Assembly (NCBI GenBank): GCA_014338405.1
Contig: JTDE01001085.1
Location: 52,840 to 116,839, forward strand
Source: Paragonimus skrjabini miyazakii
Taxonomy: Eukaryota; Platyhelminthes; Trematoda; Plagiorchiida; Troglotrematidae
DNA: 64,000 nt
Direction: 5' to 3'
Made by a program: the position numbers and the translations under genes. Numbering within the stretch: position 1 is the stretch's first letter; every line of letters starts with the position of its first letter. This document shows positions 1 to 9,724 of this stretch, piece by piece. The notes below the pieces were generated by a model. The model saw only the letters and a program-made list of their open reading frames with translations. It did no database searches and was not told the DNA's origin.

Positions 1-42
1 GATCGGATGTATTGCAAACAAACCAGGTCACTGGTCAGTTAG

Positions 43-480
43 CTAGCAATGGTTTGATTGGTCAATTACCTCACGCTCCTCCATTGGTTTGACCGGGCAC
101 ATTGACCATAGATCTGGTGAACTTGTGGCCACGGTTGATGCAGCGCCTGAACAAACCGCTTTTGATGGCAATGTCGCACCAAGCAACCTGATTCCAATAA
201 CCTTAGCAGTACAAAGTGTTTTCAGTCGGATGGCTTTTGATGGGTCACCTGGCAGGCGATATGCCACACTGAAGGCTTGATCAGTTTTCACCTAGTGCCC
301 GCTTTCATTCAGATGAGCGAGGATAGTACTTTTGACTGATCGTTTTCTCCCTTGCTCCAGCCACCCTGGATGGTGTTCTCGGATTCGTTTCGAAAACCGT
401 CTTAAAGTCCGACCAATTTAACCTACCCCATAGGAACAAGTGAATGAGTGGATACACATAGATGAGGTATGAACTGTCAG
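43..480 (-). pseudogene. Broken GIY-YIG endonuclease tail of Penelope-like element
   Basis: This is the C-terminal domain that in Penelope-like elements nicks the target. The minus strand reads SFTCSYGVG, a stop (TAA, 420-418), then IGRTLRRFSKRIREHHPGWL. This matches the GIY...YIG core with the tyrosine of the YIG half replaced by a stop, followed by the conserved arginine-rich helix. After STILAHLNESGH there is another stop (294-292), and then an 82-codon open tail (VKTDQAFSVAYRLPG and onward) to the stop at 45-43. That tail resembles the conserved region after the GIY-YIG core. The assignment is by motif and by position right after the RT. Confidence 0.82.
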
Positions 481-769
481 CCGGTCTTTGTTATAAAAGT
501 TGAAAACAGGGATGTGGTGGACCGGATACGGAGTTCACCTGTGAAATGTGTCCTGCTGACTGCCTGGCTGAACTTATTTCTCAATCATTCTACAACATTA
601 TCACCTTTGAATGGCACTCAAATGGACACAGGATTCTTTCTTATGCTTTGCACTTCAGGTCTAGGTGATGTTCTGATCATGTTTATGATGATAAATCGTT
701 CCAGACAGCCGCCATCACTGCCTTGCGTATCCGCAGAACAAATTTTGTGTGCCCTGTCACTTGAGCAAC

Positions 770-1560
770 GCATTCGATTTGATTTTGTTTCAGCAGTACA
801 AAGCTGTGAAAGTTTGTGTATCGACGTTTTCAGGTATTCTTGCGTTGAATAGCGCCGTCTATTCGTCGAAGTAATCGAACATTTAGGAGAGATATTTGGC
901 TTTCAGTCTCTCCCTCGAACGTAAACTTAATTGACTGGTGGGCGCTAGCGAACCTGTCATATACCTATATGTATATATTAATATCCCAGCTAGTAATGAC
1001 AAATATTTCGTCTGCGTATTGATGGTACTGACTAAACTGGTTGATGGTGTGTTCAAGCTTTCCCGTGAATATATCGGTCGGAAGAGCTCCCAGCATGGAT
1101 ATCATTGTTACACCATCTGTCCGTCAATACAACGCATCGCTGAATAACAATTTTACCTCGACTGTGCATCGAAGCAGAAACTCATTTAATTTCAATTTTA
1201 GCAACCTAGCATCAAGTCCGGTTTCAAACACGTAGTCACAGATAAGACTGATAGTTTTTAGCAACGGTATGTTAGTGAATAGCGACACTATGTCCAAGGA
1301 GTATGACTTTTGTGGATTTATTTCAACGTCCTGTGTGCATTCGACAAATTCAAATACATTATGCAGACTGGACGGGATAATAGTTTTTTGGACGATTTTA
1401 AGCAGTTCCACTAGCCACTTGTTCGTCGAATGATGGTGCACAAGTTCGTCATGCCATGTATTAGACGAACCGGTACACCATGTTTGTATACCTTCGGTAG
1501 TCCATAGAGACGGGGCAAGGTAGAACCCTGTAGTCATAGTTGCTCGGAAATCGCAGCGGT
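770..1560 (-). pseudogene. Broken reverse transcriptase of Penelope-like element
   Basis: This is the catalytic RT part of the element. The block RLYGLPKVYKHGVPVRLI is in one frame and NKWLVELLKIVQ, SLDIVSLFTNIPL and everything down to about 770 is in another, so a frameshift lies near 1430-1460. From 1430 to 770 the frame is constant and broken only by stops (TGA at 1126-1124, TAG at 967-965, TGA at 832-830). The usual catalytic Y-x-D-D reads YADE here, so the second catalytic aspartate is lost. The connecting block after it (FASAHQSIKFTFEGE, then ISLLNVRLLRR, then RYTNFHSFVLL) still follows the family pattern. Several stops are single-base changes from sense codons, as expected for slow decay. 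Confidence 0.85.
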
Positions 1561-1690
1561 TACCAACTTTTCGTCCTTAATGACTTCAAACGTTTAGTGA
1601 TCTGATGTTCAGCATACTCATTTTAGTCTTTATCTATCAGTCAACTTTAAAATAGTGCACTCAAAACTTTTCGGGAATTTATAATAGCAT

Positions 1691-4394
1691 CAGAAGTGGT
1701 TGAGTTTTAAAAAAATCCAAGGATAGGGATAAAACACAGGATGATGTTTCTAGTGAGTTAATTTCATGTGTTCATTCATGAAACTAACATAAATATTTAC
1801 AAAGTAAAAGAGTACAAGAATCATCAGGATCATTACAATGTCAACACTGTTGGATGATCTGGAGTAATTTGAGGTTTTAATTTGACCGTGAAAGCAAAAA
1901 TACTGGAAAGAAAAATGCCTTCGGTTAGTATTTTTGACGGGGGAGTCAAACAACCAAGCAGTCAGTCCGCATAAGCATTTATTGGTACAACACCTACGAT
2001 AGTAAGCTCTTGGGGGTGACAAAAATTGTGACAATTTGAAAGAGCCAACCAAGAGGCAATGTGGCCAAAATATCGTGCAGGCAATTCTAAGGAACATTTG
2101 TTCAAAAATCAGTACCGTACGCATGAGCAAAGGGTTTGAATCGAGTCCATCTGTCTAGGTTGTTAGATCCTCTACATGAAACGAAATTGTCTAGTGCTTA
2201 AATAATCCTGCGTAATGGCACTTAACAAGTCGATTAACTGGTTAGTTCGACGGAAACCTAAGCTTAGACAGGTTAACCGGTTTGAAGATAATTAGTCGCG
2301 TTCGATGCGGGCTTTGACTTTGACCTTGACTTCCGACTCAGCCTGTAATGTTAGAACTGTTCTCAAATGTGCCCAAATGGATATTCGTTCACGGAAAGCC
2401 ACCAAAGTCTCAGGAGATAAACGCGTTCTAGATTGGTCGATATTTTGTACTGATTGAACGGCTCAGCCATCTGATCGATTTGTATTAATCCATATTATTC
2501 TATTGCATCGTCCTGTAATTGCAATCAAGTGTCAACAATGCTCACTCACAATCCAACAGATCTAACTACGGTCATTCGTTATACTTACATCGCCCAATTT
2601 GCCAGACTGAGTAGGACTACGTAATAGGCGCTAGTTGAAAGTGAGTTAACAGTTGTTTACAATTATGGTTTTTGAGATTAACTTGGATTTCCAACCTGTA
2701 GGACAAGCACAGAACAATGTCTTTTCACATATGTAAGTAATTTACTTCGAAATTCCACTGAGTTATTACTGTTGAGTTATTATGGTTGAACTCGAGTAGA
2801 ATTGAAGAATGCTAAGATCACTGAACGATTAATTTGTATTGAAACTGTGCGCCTCAAAATGGTTATTGTAGTGGATCAAAGAAACGAATCAATAATGTTA
2901 CAACTCAGTTTAGCATGACTCACAGTAACTGTTCATAATAGATTCCATCGCACCAGATCCCAATTCGGCCTCTCAAGTGGAAGCTGCCTCATTTAGATCA
3001 CGATAACAAATGCCGCATGGAAAAAGAATGCAAGGCGCTAAAGTACGGAGTGTCGTATAGAATCAGGCAGTTGACAAGTTGTTCATATTTGCAGAGAATG
3101 CAACAGGCATGAAAAAATTGTGTGTTTAGAGACTACACTGACTGGTTTCATTCCTGACCGAATCCATCAAACAGAAAGATATGCACATTGGAATTCAGAC
3201 CGGCAAAACTTGTGACACATGATTTGTTAACATCTACTCAGTTAACCGTTCTGTGGGTATTCATTGATACAGGTTGGTCAATGCAAATGATTTGTTAAGA
3301 GATAGCATATGCATCAGCCCGAAATTTTTCCACACCTTTGCAGTTAAACGTGCCAAAAATGGTCTCATTTTGCTGGGTGATAAATCTAGAGGTGGATAAT
3401 ACTTTCGGAATACATTATGCTAACGTCCTTATCACTGATTAGAGGAGAGTAAAATCTCCGCTGGTATCGATATTCCTGATGACACTGTTTTATTTACTCT
3501 GCGGTGTGTATTGCTTCACGAAAGCTAGGAAAATGACAATATAACAACACGGATGTCCCTCATCTATTTTTGTTTACTGGCGCTGAACAGGATTGACAAA
3601 GAGATTGGCGAGGATGTTAGGCGGTGTTTCAGCCGGTCTTAAGACCAGGACATAATTCTGCAGATTTTGATGGCTTGTACAATAATCCCATTCTTAAGTA
3701 GGTGATCACAACTGATCTGCAGACAAACCAATTTCGTTTCTAGCGTATCAGAATTCTTAGAGGGTGTGATTGACCACTGGTTGCAGGTTTATACTGTACA
3801 CCTCACAATATTGGTTGATAATAAATATTGATTCCGAGAAGGTTTCTTCCAGCTAGCTAAACCACTTGAACTCAAAGAGTAATGAACCGAAGCAACTGGT
3901 AGAAGCTAAGCGTCAGGCGTCTTCCTTCTGGTTTTCTTCAAGGCATTCAAAAGAGTTCTACCTCTGTATGAAACTCTACTAACATGACGTGACTGTCCGT
4001 TTACTGCTACCAAATGTCTCAAACATGTGTTTATTACTATGAAGACAAAGTGGCGTGCTACCTTGCTGACACGTTACAATTGACGATGTCCCTCAGCGTT
4101 TTAGTTTAGGCGTGCTGTGGCTGTTATCACTCTTCTTTAAAATATCACTGACTGTAAGTTCCCGAATACCCTTATAAATGCGGTGATTAGCACATTGTAT
4201 TTCTGATAGAGAAACGTCCGATGGTTTGCTCCCCAGAGGGACAAGGTATCGGTTTCTAATATATACTGACGCATCATGTCCACTGGTTACATACTGAGTA
4301 AATGTTAAACGAAACGGTTAGTACCGTTGACGATAAACTGAGTGATATTCCCTTACCTTGACTTAACTATAAATCAGCTTGTCAACAAAGCCAT
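1691..4394. other. Non-coding stretch, no feature recognised
   Basis: I see no conserved domain, repeat copy or good exon here. A minus-strand open frame at 2130-1750 (126 codons) contains no recognisable motif and does not continue the Penelope-like RT, so I treat it as chance. The element's promoter or pseudo-LTR may reach a little beyond 1690, but nothing shows where it ends. Confidence 0.4.
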
Positions 4395-5246
4395 GTTGAG
4401 ACTGTGGACAGTTTCACATAATTGGGTAGCACTATCTCGGCAGCGTGTACTATTGCTGATGAAATATCAGCGAGGGTAGCAAAGGCACGAGTTGCCTTTG
4501 TCGAATTGCGCCATCTGTGGCATTTAAAAAACGTTCCGTGCTCGCTGAAAGGAAGGGCATATAATGCTTGTATACGTTGTGTTTCGTTCTATCGTTCGGA
4601 AACGTGGCCTATTCGCAACGAAGAACGCAACACACATGTGTTTGACCATCGTTGTCGCCCTCACTTAGCCCACACTATGTGAACTGATCGCATGAGCAAC
4701 ACAGCCGTTCGCCGGCGCGTGTTCCAGAATGCTCGAGATAAGCTATCACTCGGTCAGCTGGTCAAGTTGCACAGCCTCTGATGGTTGCGTCATATTCTCT
4801 GTATGTCTGATGGTTTCCGGTATCGGGCATTATATACTGAGACCACCAACATTTGAGTGGAACCACGTGATGGTCAAGCAACAACGTGGTCACGAAATAG
4901 GAATACCCCTACTGTTCCATTGAGCAAAGTGAGTAGGTGTCGCCTGTCTGGCTAGGGTCTTCATCGTCACTTAAATCGCTGGTTAGAAACGCTATCCAAG
5001 ATGGTGATATGTCGCACTCAGTGGTGTACCTTCATCCATACCATTTTCAGTTTTTTCGCCTGAGCTTCCTTTTATATGGTTACTATTATTGTTATTGCCA
5101 TTATTATCATTCTAACCATTCGGGGAAACAATTCTTCCTCTCAGATATTTTATCTCACCGTTGAAGTGAGCGGTGGTCTGAGCCACAGTATCTTCTGTTC
5201 AGGCCCAAGGCCGTTGTGGGAGTGATGATAATGATTATGATAGTCT
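4395..5246 (+). mobile_element. Non-LTR retrotransposon (LINE) 3' end, decayed
   Basis: One reading frame, unbroken by any frameshift from 4395 to 5063, shows the C-terminal part of a non-LTR reverse transcriptase. Its blocks are VETVDSFT, a stop, LGSTIS, ADEISARVAKARVAF, LKGRAYNACI, SETWPI, VFDHRC, RMSNTAVRRRVF, LGQLVKLHSL, WLRHILCMSDG, and a tail ending at TGA 5061-5063. The pattern YLGS...I-AR-KA-AF...K-Y...SETW...FDHRC...RWLGH is typical of the region after the RT catalytic motifs. In-frame stops sit at 4419-4421, 4680-4682, 4779-4781, 4854-4856 and 4953-4955. Several sit where Tyr, Trp or Arg is expected, i.e. one mutation away. The 3' end runs through ATT-rich sequence to a GATGATAATGATTATGAT tail near 5223-5243, a plausible terminal microsatellite. 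The copy is 5'-truncated, as is usual for LINEs. The clade (RTE-like or other) is not settled. Confidence 0.85.
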
Positions 5247-7802
5247 AATGCGTTAAGGAGTGTGTTAGATCACTGACCGTTTTCTTCATTGAAAAAATCG
5301 CTTAGAAAAGGTTAATTCTTCATATAGCATTGGTATGTCGGAGGTGAACTTAATTTGACCTATAAAACATGGTATCACCCCTTGTATCGTTTGTGATGAC
5401 GTCAATCTGAACACTCTGAAGTCGCCTAAAATGTCAACAACAAATTTTTCACTGTTGAAGCAAGCCTGATTTAAAACACCCTATTGGAATCATTCGCAAC
5501 AACCTTAGCACTACATGTCTGGAACGCTCTGCTTGCTGGCCATAATCTCCATCCTGAAAAGTCGATCTGTAGGTGAACAATGCACACTGTATTTATCGGT
5601 TGTGATCGTGTCTGATAAACTATCGCTGTTACTGTACGATTGAAACACTCGTCTTTTGCTATCCATTATTCGACGCCAATATGCATTGTCGAATGTGTAC
5701 TTGTAATCACAGTAAGAAGTATATTGGCTGGTGATTTACCGTCTGGGTAGAATAAAATGTTTTTTTTTGATTAGCAAAGTCCCACGGAGTTGAACTAATT
5801 GTTAGACAGTTCACCGAAAGTCATTATATATTACCTCACTTCTCCAATCCAGCAGTTTGCTGGGTTTTTCATTTTTGTTTGACACCAGAATAACCGAACT
5901 GGCTTTTAACTGCCCTTCGAAATCTGAAGCTGAAGAAAAAACGGTTTTTACGGACTGTCTGGTTTCAATTTCCCTCGAATTCTCTTAGAAAGATGCTTTT
6001 TAATGCAGTTTCAGCTTTGGTGGAAATCGATGCAACCTTTCCTGTACGGAGGTTATCGAAACGTATTCACCCTCAGATCAATCAAAAAATAGTGTTTCAA
6101 CTACTTTTATCGCGATATGCCGTCGACATGACCAATAACACTCAATGTAGCAACTTCTATGCACTACTGACCTTAAACACCAAAGGTGTCACACATAGAG
6201 TGCGCTTTTCCAACTTGTCACCGAACTGTCATTAAGACACACAATTCACCGTCATACATTGAAGTAACGGAAAACATACCTTTGAAGATGCGATATTTTG
6301 ACGTTTGTCTGAATGGTAAGCCCAAAGCAACCTCAGTGAAGACAACCCGACTCACCTGAGGGGCGGTTTTATCACCGTTTTGTGTAGACTAAGTGTGATA
6401 CGATCATGAAGGTCGGTTGGACACTATGAGCAACTGTACGGTTGAATAAAAAAATCTGAGAAGAGATTTATGAATAGTCTGTGGAAGGGTCTGCTTTAAT
6501 CCAGCGGACTAGCAACAAACGATTTTTCACCAATCAGGTAGTTCTACTCGACCGACCGTAGTCTTGATGGGATCATTGTGCACGCTACAGGGTGAACGGT
6601 TACGTGCATCACCAGCGGGTGTGGACATGTAAAAGAGTGCAATAAAAAAGGTTCACAGTGTATTCGACGCTCTGAGACTACTGATTGATGAATTCATCTG
6701 TCAAATTATTCAGAACTGTTCGGAGGCTAATGAGTCTGGGTTTTCTTCGATCGACCTGGAAATGTTTATCAGGTTTCGATATATCTTTTCAGTAGGCGAC
6801 CAAAACAAGTTTGCCGGATTTTTATCATATAGAAACCTTGGTGCATATATATTTCGGGGCACCGTTACTGATAGTGAGGCCGACTGATCCACAGTAGAAA
6901 CAACGGATATGTTGTCATCCATGTGTTACCAGAAGATGGACGATGACTTGGAGAGAAATAGTGTTGTACGCTGTCGCATTAAGCAGTTGATCTGCTACTT
7001 AACGAATTTCGGAAATGAAAATCCGATGTAAACAATCTATATTCCAAAGTTGCAATGATCTCCGAGAGACTAGCACAAAAGAGTAAACGGTAGATAATCA
7101 AAATTTGCGCAACGAAAATTCGAAATTTGAAACTATCGTAACAAGACAAACATAGTTTCTCGCACCTGAACAAAATGTACAGTGCTCTGTAGGTGGGAAC
7201 ATCTTCAAGGCAGAGATGTGAGGTATTTATGCTATAATATAATCTTCTTCAATCTGTCTATTTTTGCTCCACATGTTTTAATAAACATGTCATTTTATAT
7301 TCACAATGGACACTACCGCTACCGCCACTTATCCGAAGACGTAGTTCTTTTAAAAATAGTTTACCGTTACATCATCATCACCAGCATAGAAACTAGAGCA
7401 TGAAACTACTCTACATGGGATAATTCACTGAGTGCACATAGATAACTCAAGAAATAAAACTAGCCGAATACTGAGCTAACTAAAAGCTTGTCTTGATGTT
7501 GACACTAACTTAGTTATTGAAGTCATTCATTAGTTCTTTTGCACATTTCGTGTTGATCGGAGATAATTCTGTTTCTCAACGCAGTTTAATATAAGAGATG
7601 GCGAAACTCAAAAAGGGCTGACTAAATAGCCAGTGGACGTGCGAAAGTTGGAAACAAATGTGAGTACCATTGTTCAATTTTTATCACATACTCCTTTACT
7701 GCTCCTCAGCGATCAACGTCACCCAGATATGTTTACGGTTGCAGTGATTCTAACCTGATAAATCCTGATCATAGATATATCGGATCATTTATCATGTCTT
7801 CC
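5247..7802. other. Non-coding stretch, no feature recognised
   Basis: No domain or repeat copy was recognised. Open frames at 5993-6235 (+) and 6922-6710 (-) have no family resemblance. A minus-strand CTCAG|GTGAGT splice-donor consensus lies at about 6359-6350, with a short open segment before it, but nothing else supports an exon. Confidence 0.4.
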
Positions 7803-8064
7803 GTCGAGGTGATTGGGTAATCTGAGCATTACTAATAGGAGGATGTGTTTGGGCGTTTGCACGTGGCTGAGTCTTGCCTAACGTGAAATCAGTTGCGCGG
7901 TGATCAATAAAGTGTGCTCATAAAAGCCTGTCCGGAGTTCAGATCCATTCCGTGGCGAGAATGTGCATTGTTGACGAGCTCTGACAACATCGGATTTCAA
8001 GTCTGGTCATTTTTCTCCAGGATGCTGACCGGAAAGTTTATAGGCTAGCTACAACTGTGACCAT
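7803..8064 (+). repeat. R3 dispersed repeat, copy 1
   Basis: This aligns by eye with the longer copy at 20184-20550. Shared blocks include GGTAATCTGAGCATTA (corresponding to CAACCTGATCATTA), the GTCTTGCCTAA-GTGA segment, a T-arm-like GTCCGGAGTTC, GACGAGCTCT, and the tail CTGACCGGAAAGTTTATAGG. Roughly two thirds to three quarters of positions appear to match. The 5' third of the longer copy is missing. No coding potential is visible. Confidence 0.75.
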
Positions 8065-8958
8065 TTGTGGATGAGGTTCATTCTTTTTCTATGTGGCTTC
8101 CTACCACACCTAAGATTTATTGACATCATTGTTGGTAGATAACACATGTACAAGAATGCATAAAAAACTCGCCGGACTACGATAAATTCACTTTCGAGTA
8201 GAAAATCAAGTCGACAACATTGCATTCAGCTGTTTGGAGAGCGAATACTTAGTCACTTTGGTGGTAATCCACTCAGGCGACGATGGTTGATTGAAGAGTA
8301 AACCTGACGACTTTTTTCATGAGTGAAAACATTCCGTTCATTTCAACTTTGTTATCATCATCATAGTGTAGCTTAAATATTAGATGATCAGATGCTGATG
8401 CAGTCATTTTCTCGTGGCACTTATCACAGACCAATTTTACTCGTGCTGATTGCCTACAGTGCAAACACAGGCTCAAGTTCCGATCAACTCTGAACTGCTT
8501 CTGTCTGTGTACAATCAATATCCAACTTATTGCGCTACTAAACGTGATGTGCCCTATTTTACGACACCTGAGAATTTCACTTAAATACGGAACAAATGGC
8601 TGGAAAGATAATTATCGTTGCCACATTCTCAAGTTCGGTTTGAAACTCCAATAAATGCACTTGTTCTCGCAGGAAAAACCGCAAATAATATTTAACTATT
8701 TCACACCTTGTTAGTGTGATTGGGTTCAGTTCACCCCCGGATTACTATTTTGTATAGGTCACAGCCGTAAGAGTTTGAAGTGATGCTCCTAGTATCTCAT
8801 GCTGCCACACCCTCAATTTCGACTTCGCTTGGATGTATCAGGTAGAAACAGTCTGAACTGGAGACCAGACTGACAAACTGTGTCTATAAACAACGTTTTA
8901 ATACAACTTCACTTTTTCTGTCACTAGCGTTCCGGAGCTGTGTAAACACATGCATGTG
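8065..8958. other. Upstream region of PLAC8 gene, nothing else seen
   Basis: AT-rich sequence with no recognised repeat. The open frame on the minus strand at 8518-8273 (CLHCRQSARVKLVCDKCHEK) has two CxxC pairs. That is suggestive of a zinc-binding shape, but it is short and has no family match or clear splice edges. Confidence 0.35.
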
Positions 8959-8976
8959 AAATATATACATATATAC
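8959..8976 (+). promoter_or_regulatory. TATA-like tract upstream of PLAC8 gene
   Basis: AAATATATACATATATAC lies about 90 bases before the ATG at 9065. Its spacing fits a TATA element with a short 5' leader. No experiment or second promoter motif supports it, and AT-rich runs are common in this genome. Confidence 0.3.
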
Positions 8977-9064
8977 TGACCGTATTTATTCTGCCCACTT
9001 TTACAGTCGTGTATTAAAACTGACTGCCTGGTCTCCTGATCATTATACTCTGGTCAGTTCAAAT

Positions 9065-9724
9065 ATGCAGGCTACTACAGCTCCTCCATCCGCTGCCACG
9101 GTAATTACCTCACAACCCACAGTCGTTTACCCGAGGGAGCCATCAGAAAACAACTGGCGTTTTCAACTGTTTGACATCCCCGACTTTGGACTGTTTGCGT
9201 TGTCATGCTGTTGTCCGTGCATTGTGTTTGGCAGTGTGGCTCAAGATATCGGTCAATCCTACACTCTTTGTTGTTTAGCATCACTGTGCTCTTTGCTAAC
9301 CCTTCAAGTGGAATGCAACTGGCTGGTTGGCTGTTTGCTTCGGGAACGCGTACGCCGACGGTATCGCATTCGTGGTAACCTGGTGGCAGATTGCTGCACC
9401 TACTGTTGCTGTTATGCCTGTACACTGAACCAGGCGGCGTTGCAAGCGGAGTTTGAGAATTCCAGACATGGACAGAATCGCAATTCCGATTTTTCTATTC
9501 GTTTGGGACAGCGGCAGTTCACCATCCGTTCCCAGCCTGCACAGCCCGTAGCCCAAGCGTATCCAACCCCCACATCAAGTCAGCCAACTTGTGTGCCGCT
9601 ACTGTCGACTACGGTCACTACGACCGCCTCTCCTGGAGCAGCGCCGACCATGAATTCGTCCGACCAGATCTGCGTGAATCAAAGTCAGATCGCTGGTACC
9701 CTACAGCAACCCATCAACGTCTAG
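9065..9724 (+). CDS. PLAC8 / cysteine-rich domain protein
   Basis: An ATG-to-TAG single exon of 219 residues. Residues about 29-125 match the PLAC8 (Cys-rich, cornifelin-like) family. They hold NWRFQLFDIPDFG, the CCCPC cluster at 48-52, the FGSVAQDIG block, RRRYRIRGN around 98-105 and a second cysteine cluster DCCTYCCCYACTLNQ at 109-123. The two Cys clusters and the hydrophobic stretch between them are typical of these membrane-associated proteins. Their relatives are linked to cell number, metal handling or immune-cell function, so no single function can be given here. The tail 130-219 is rich in Pro, Thr, Ser and Gln and makes this longer than most family members (often 110-190 residues). 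The hydrophobic middle (LCCLASLCSLLTL...LVGCLL) could lie in a membrane. The gene stands alone; no introns are needed. Codon use is GC-richer than the flanks. No canonical AATAAA lies just downstream; AATAAC near 9816 is the closest. Confidence 0.88.
   Translation: MQATTAPPSAATVITSQPTVVYPREPSENNWRFQLFDIPDFGLFALSCCCPCIVFGSVAQDIGQSYTLCCLASLCSLLTLQVECNWLVGCLLRERVRRRYRIRGNLVADCCTYCCCYACTLNQAALQAEFENSRHGQNRNSDFSIRLGQRQFTIRSQPAQPVAQAYPTPTSSQPTCVPLLSTTVTTTASPGAAPTMNSSDQICVNQSQIAGTLQQPINV

Larger units (their letters stand above)
43..1690 (-). mobile_element. Penelope-like retroelement remnant (RT + GIY-YIG)
   Basis: Reading the minus strand from about 1690 down to 43 gives, in the expected order, the parts of an endonuclease-bearing Penelope-like element. 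First comes an N-terminal RT block (RLYGLPKVYKHGV, 1512-1474), then RT motif A (SLDIVSLFTNIPL, near 1300-1260), then TDGVTM...LGALPTDIF (about 1120-1075), then the catalytic-motif position YADE (1018-1007), then the connecting region (RFASAHQSIKF, ERFIIINMIR, VPFKGDNVVE) and finally a GIY-YIG-type tail. These elements copy themselves by reverse transcription primed at a nick. This copy is dead: it has in-frame stops at 1126-1124, 967-965, 832-830, 420-418 and 294-292, and at least two frameshifts. The element's 3' end may continue left of the window. The domain order and motifs are seen directly. The family name rests on those motifs; Penelope-like elements are known in flatworms. Confidence 0.88.

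Noticed and set aside
1750..2130. 126-codon minus-strand frame as the N-terminal part of the Penelope-like RT
   Set aside because: The translated sequence shows none of the expected N-terminal motifs and is rich in Cys, Phe and Leu as in chance AT-rich frames.
9105..9556. Two minus-strand open frames of 106 and 86 codons
   Set aside because: They lie antisense inside the PLAC8 gene; the plus strand has the real family motifs.
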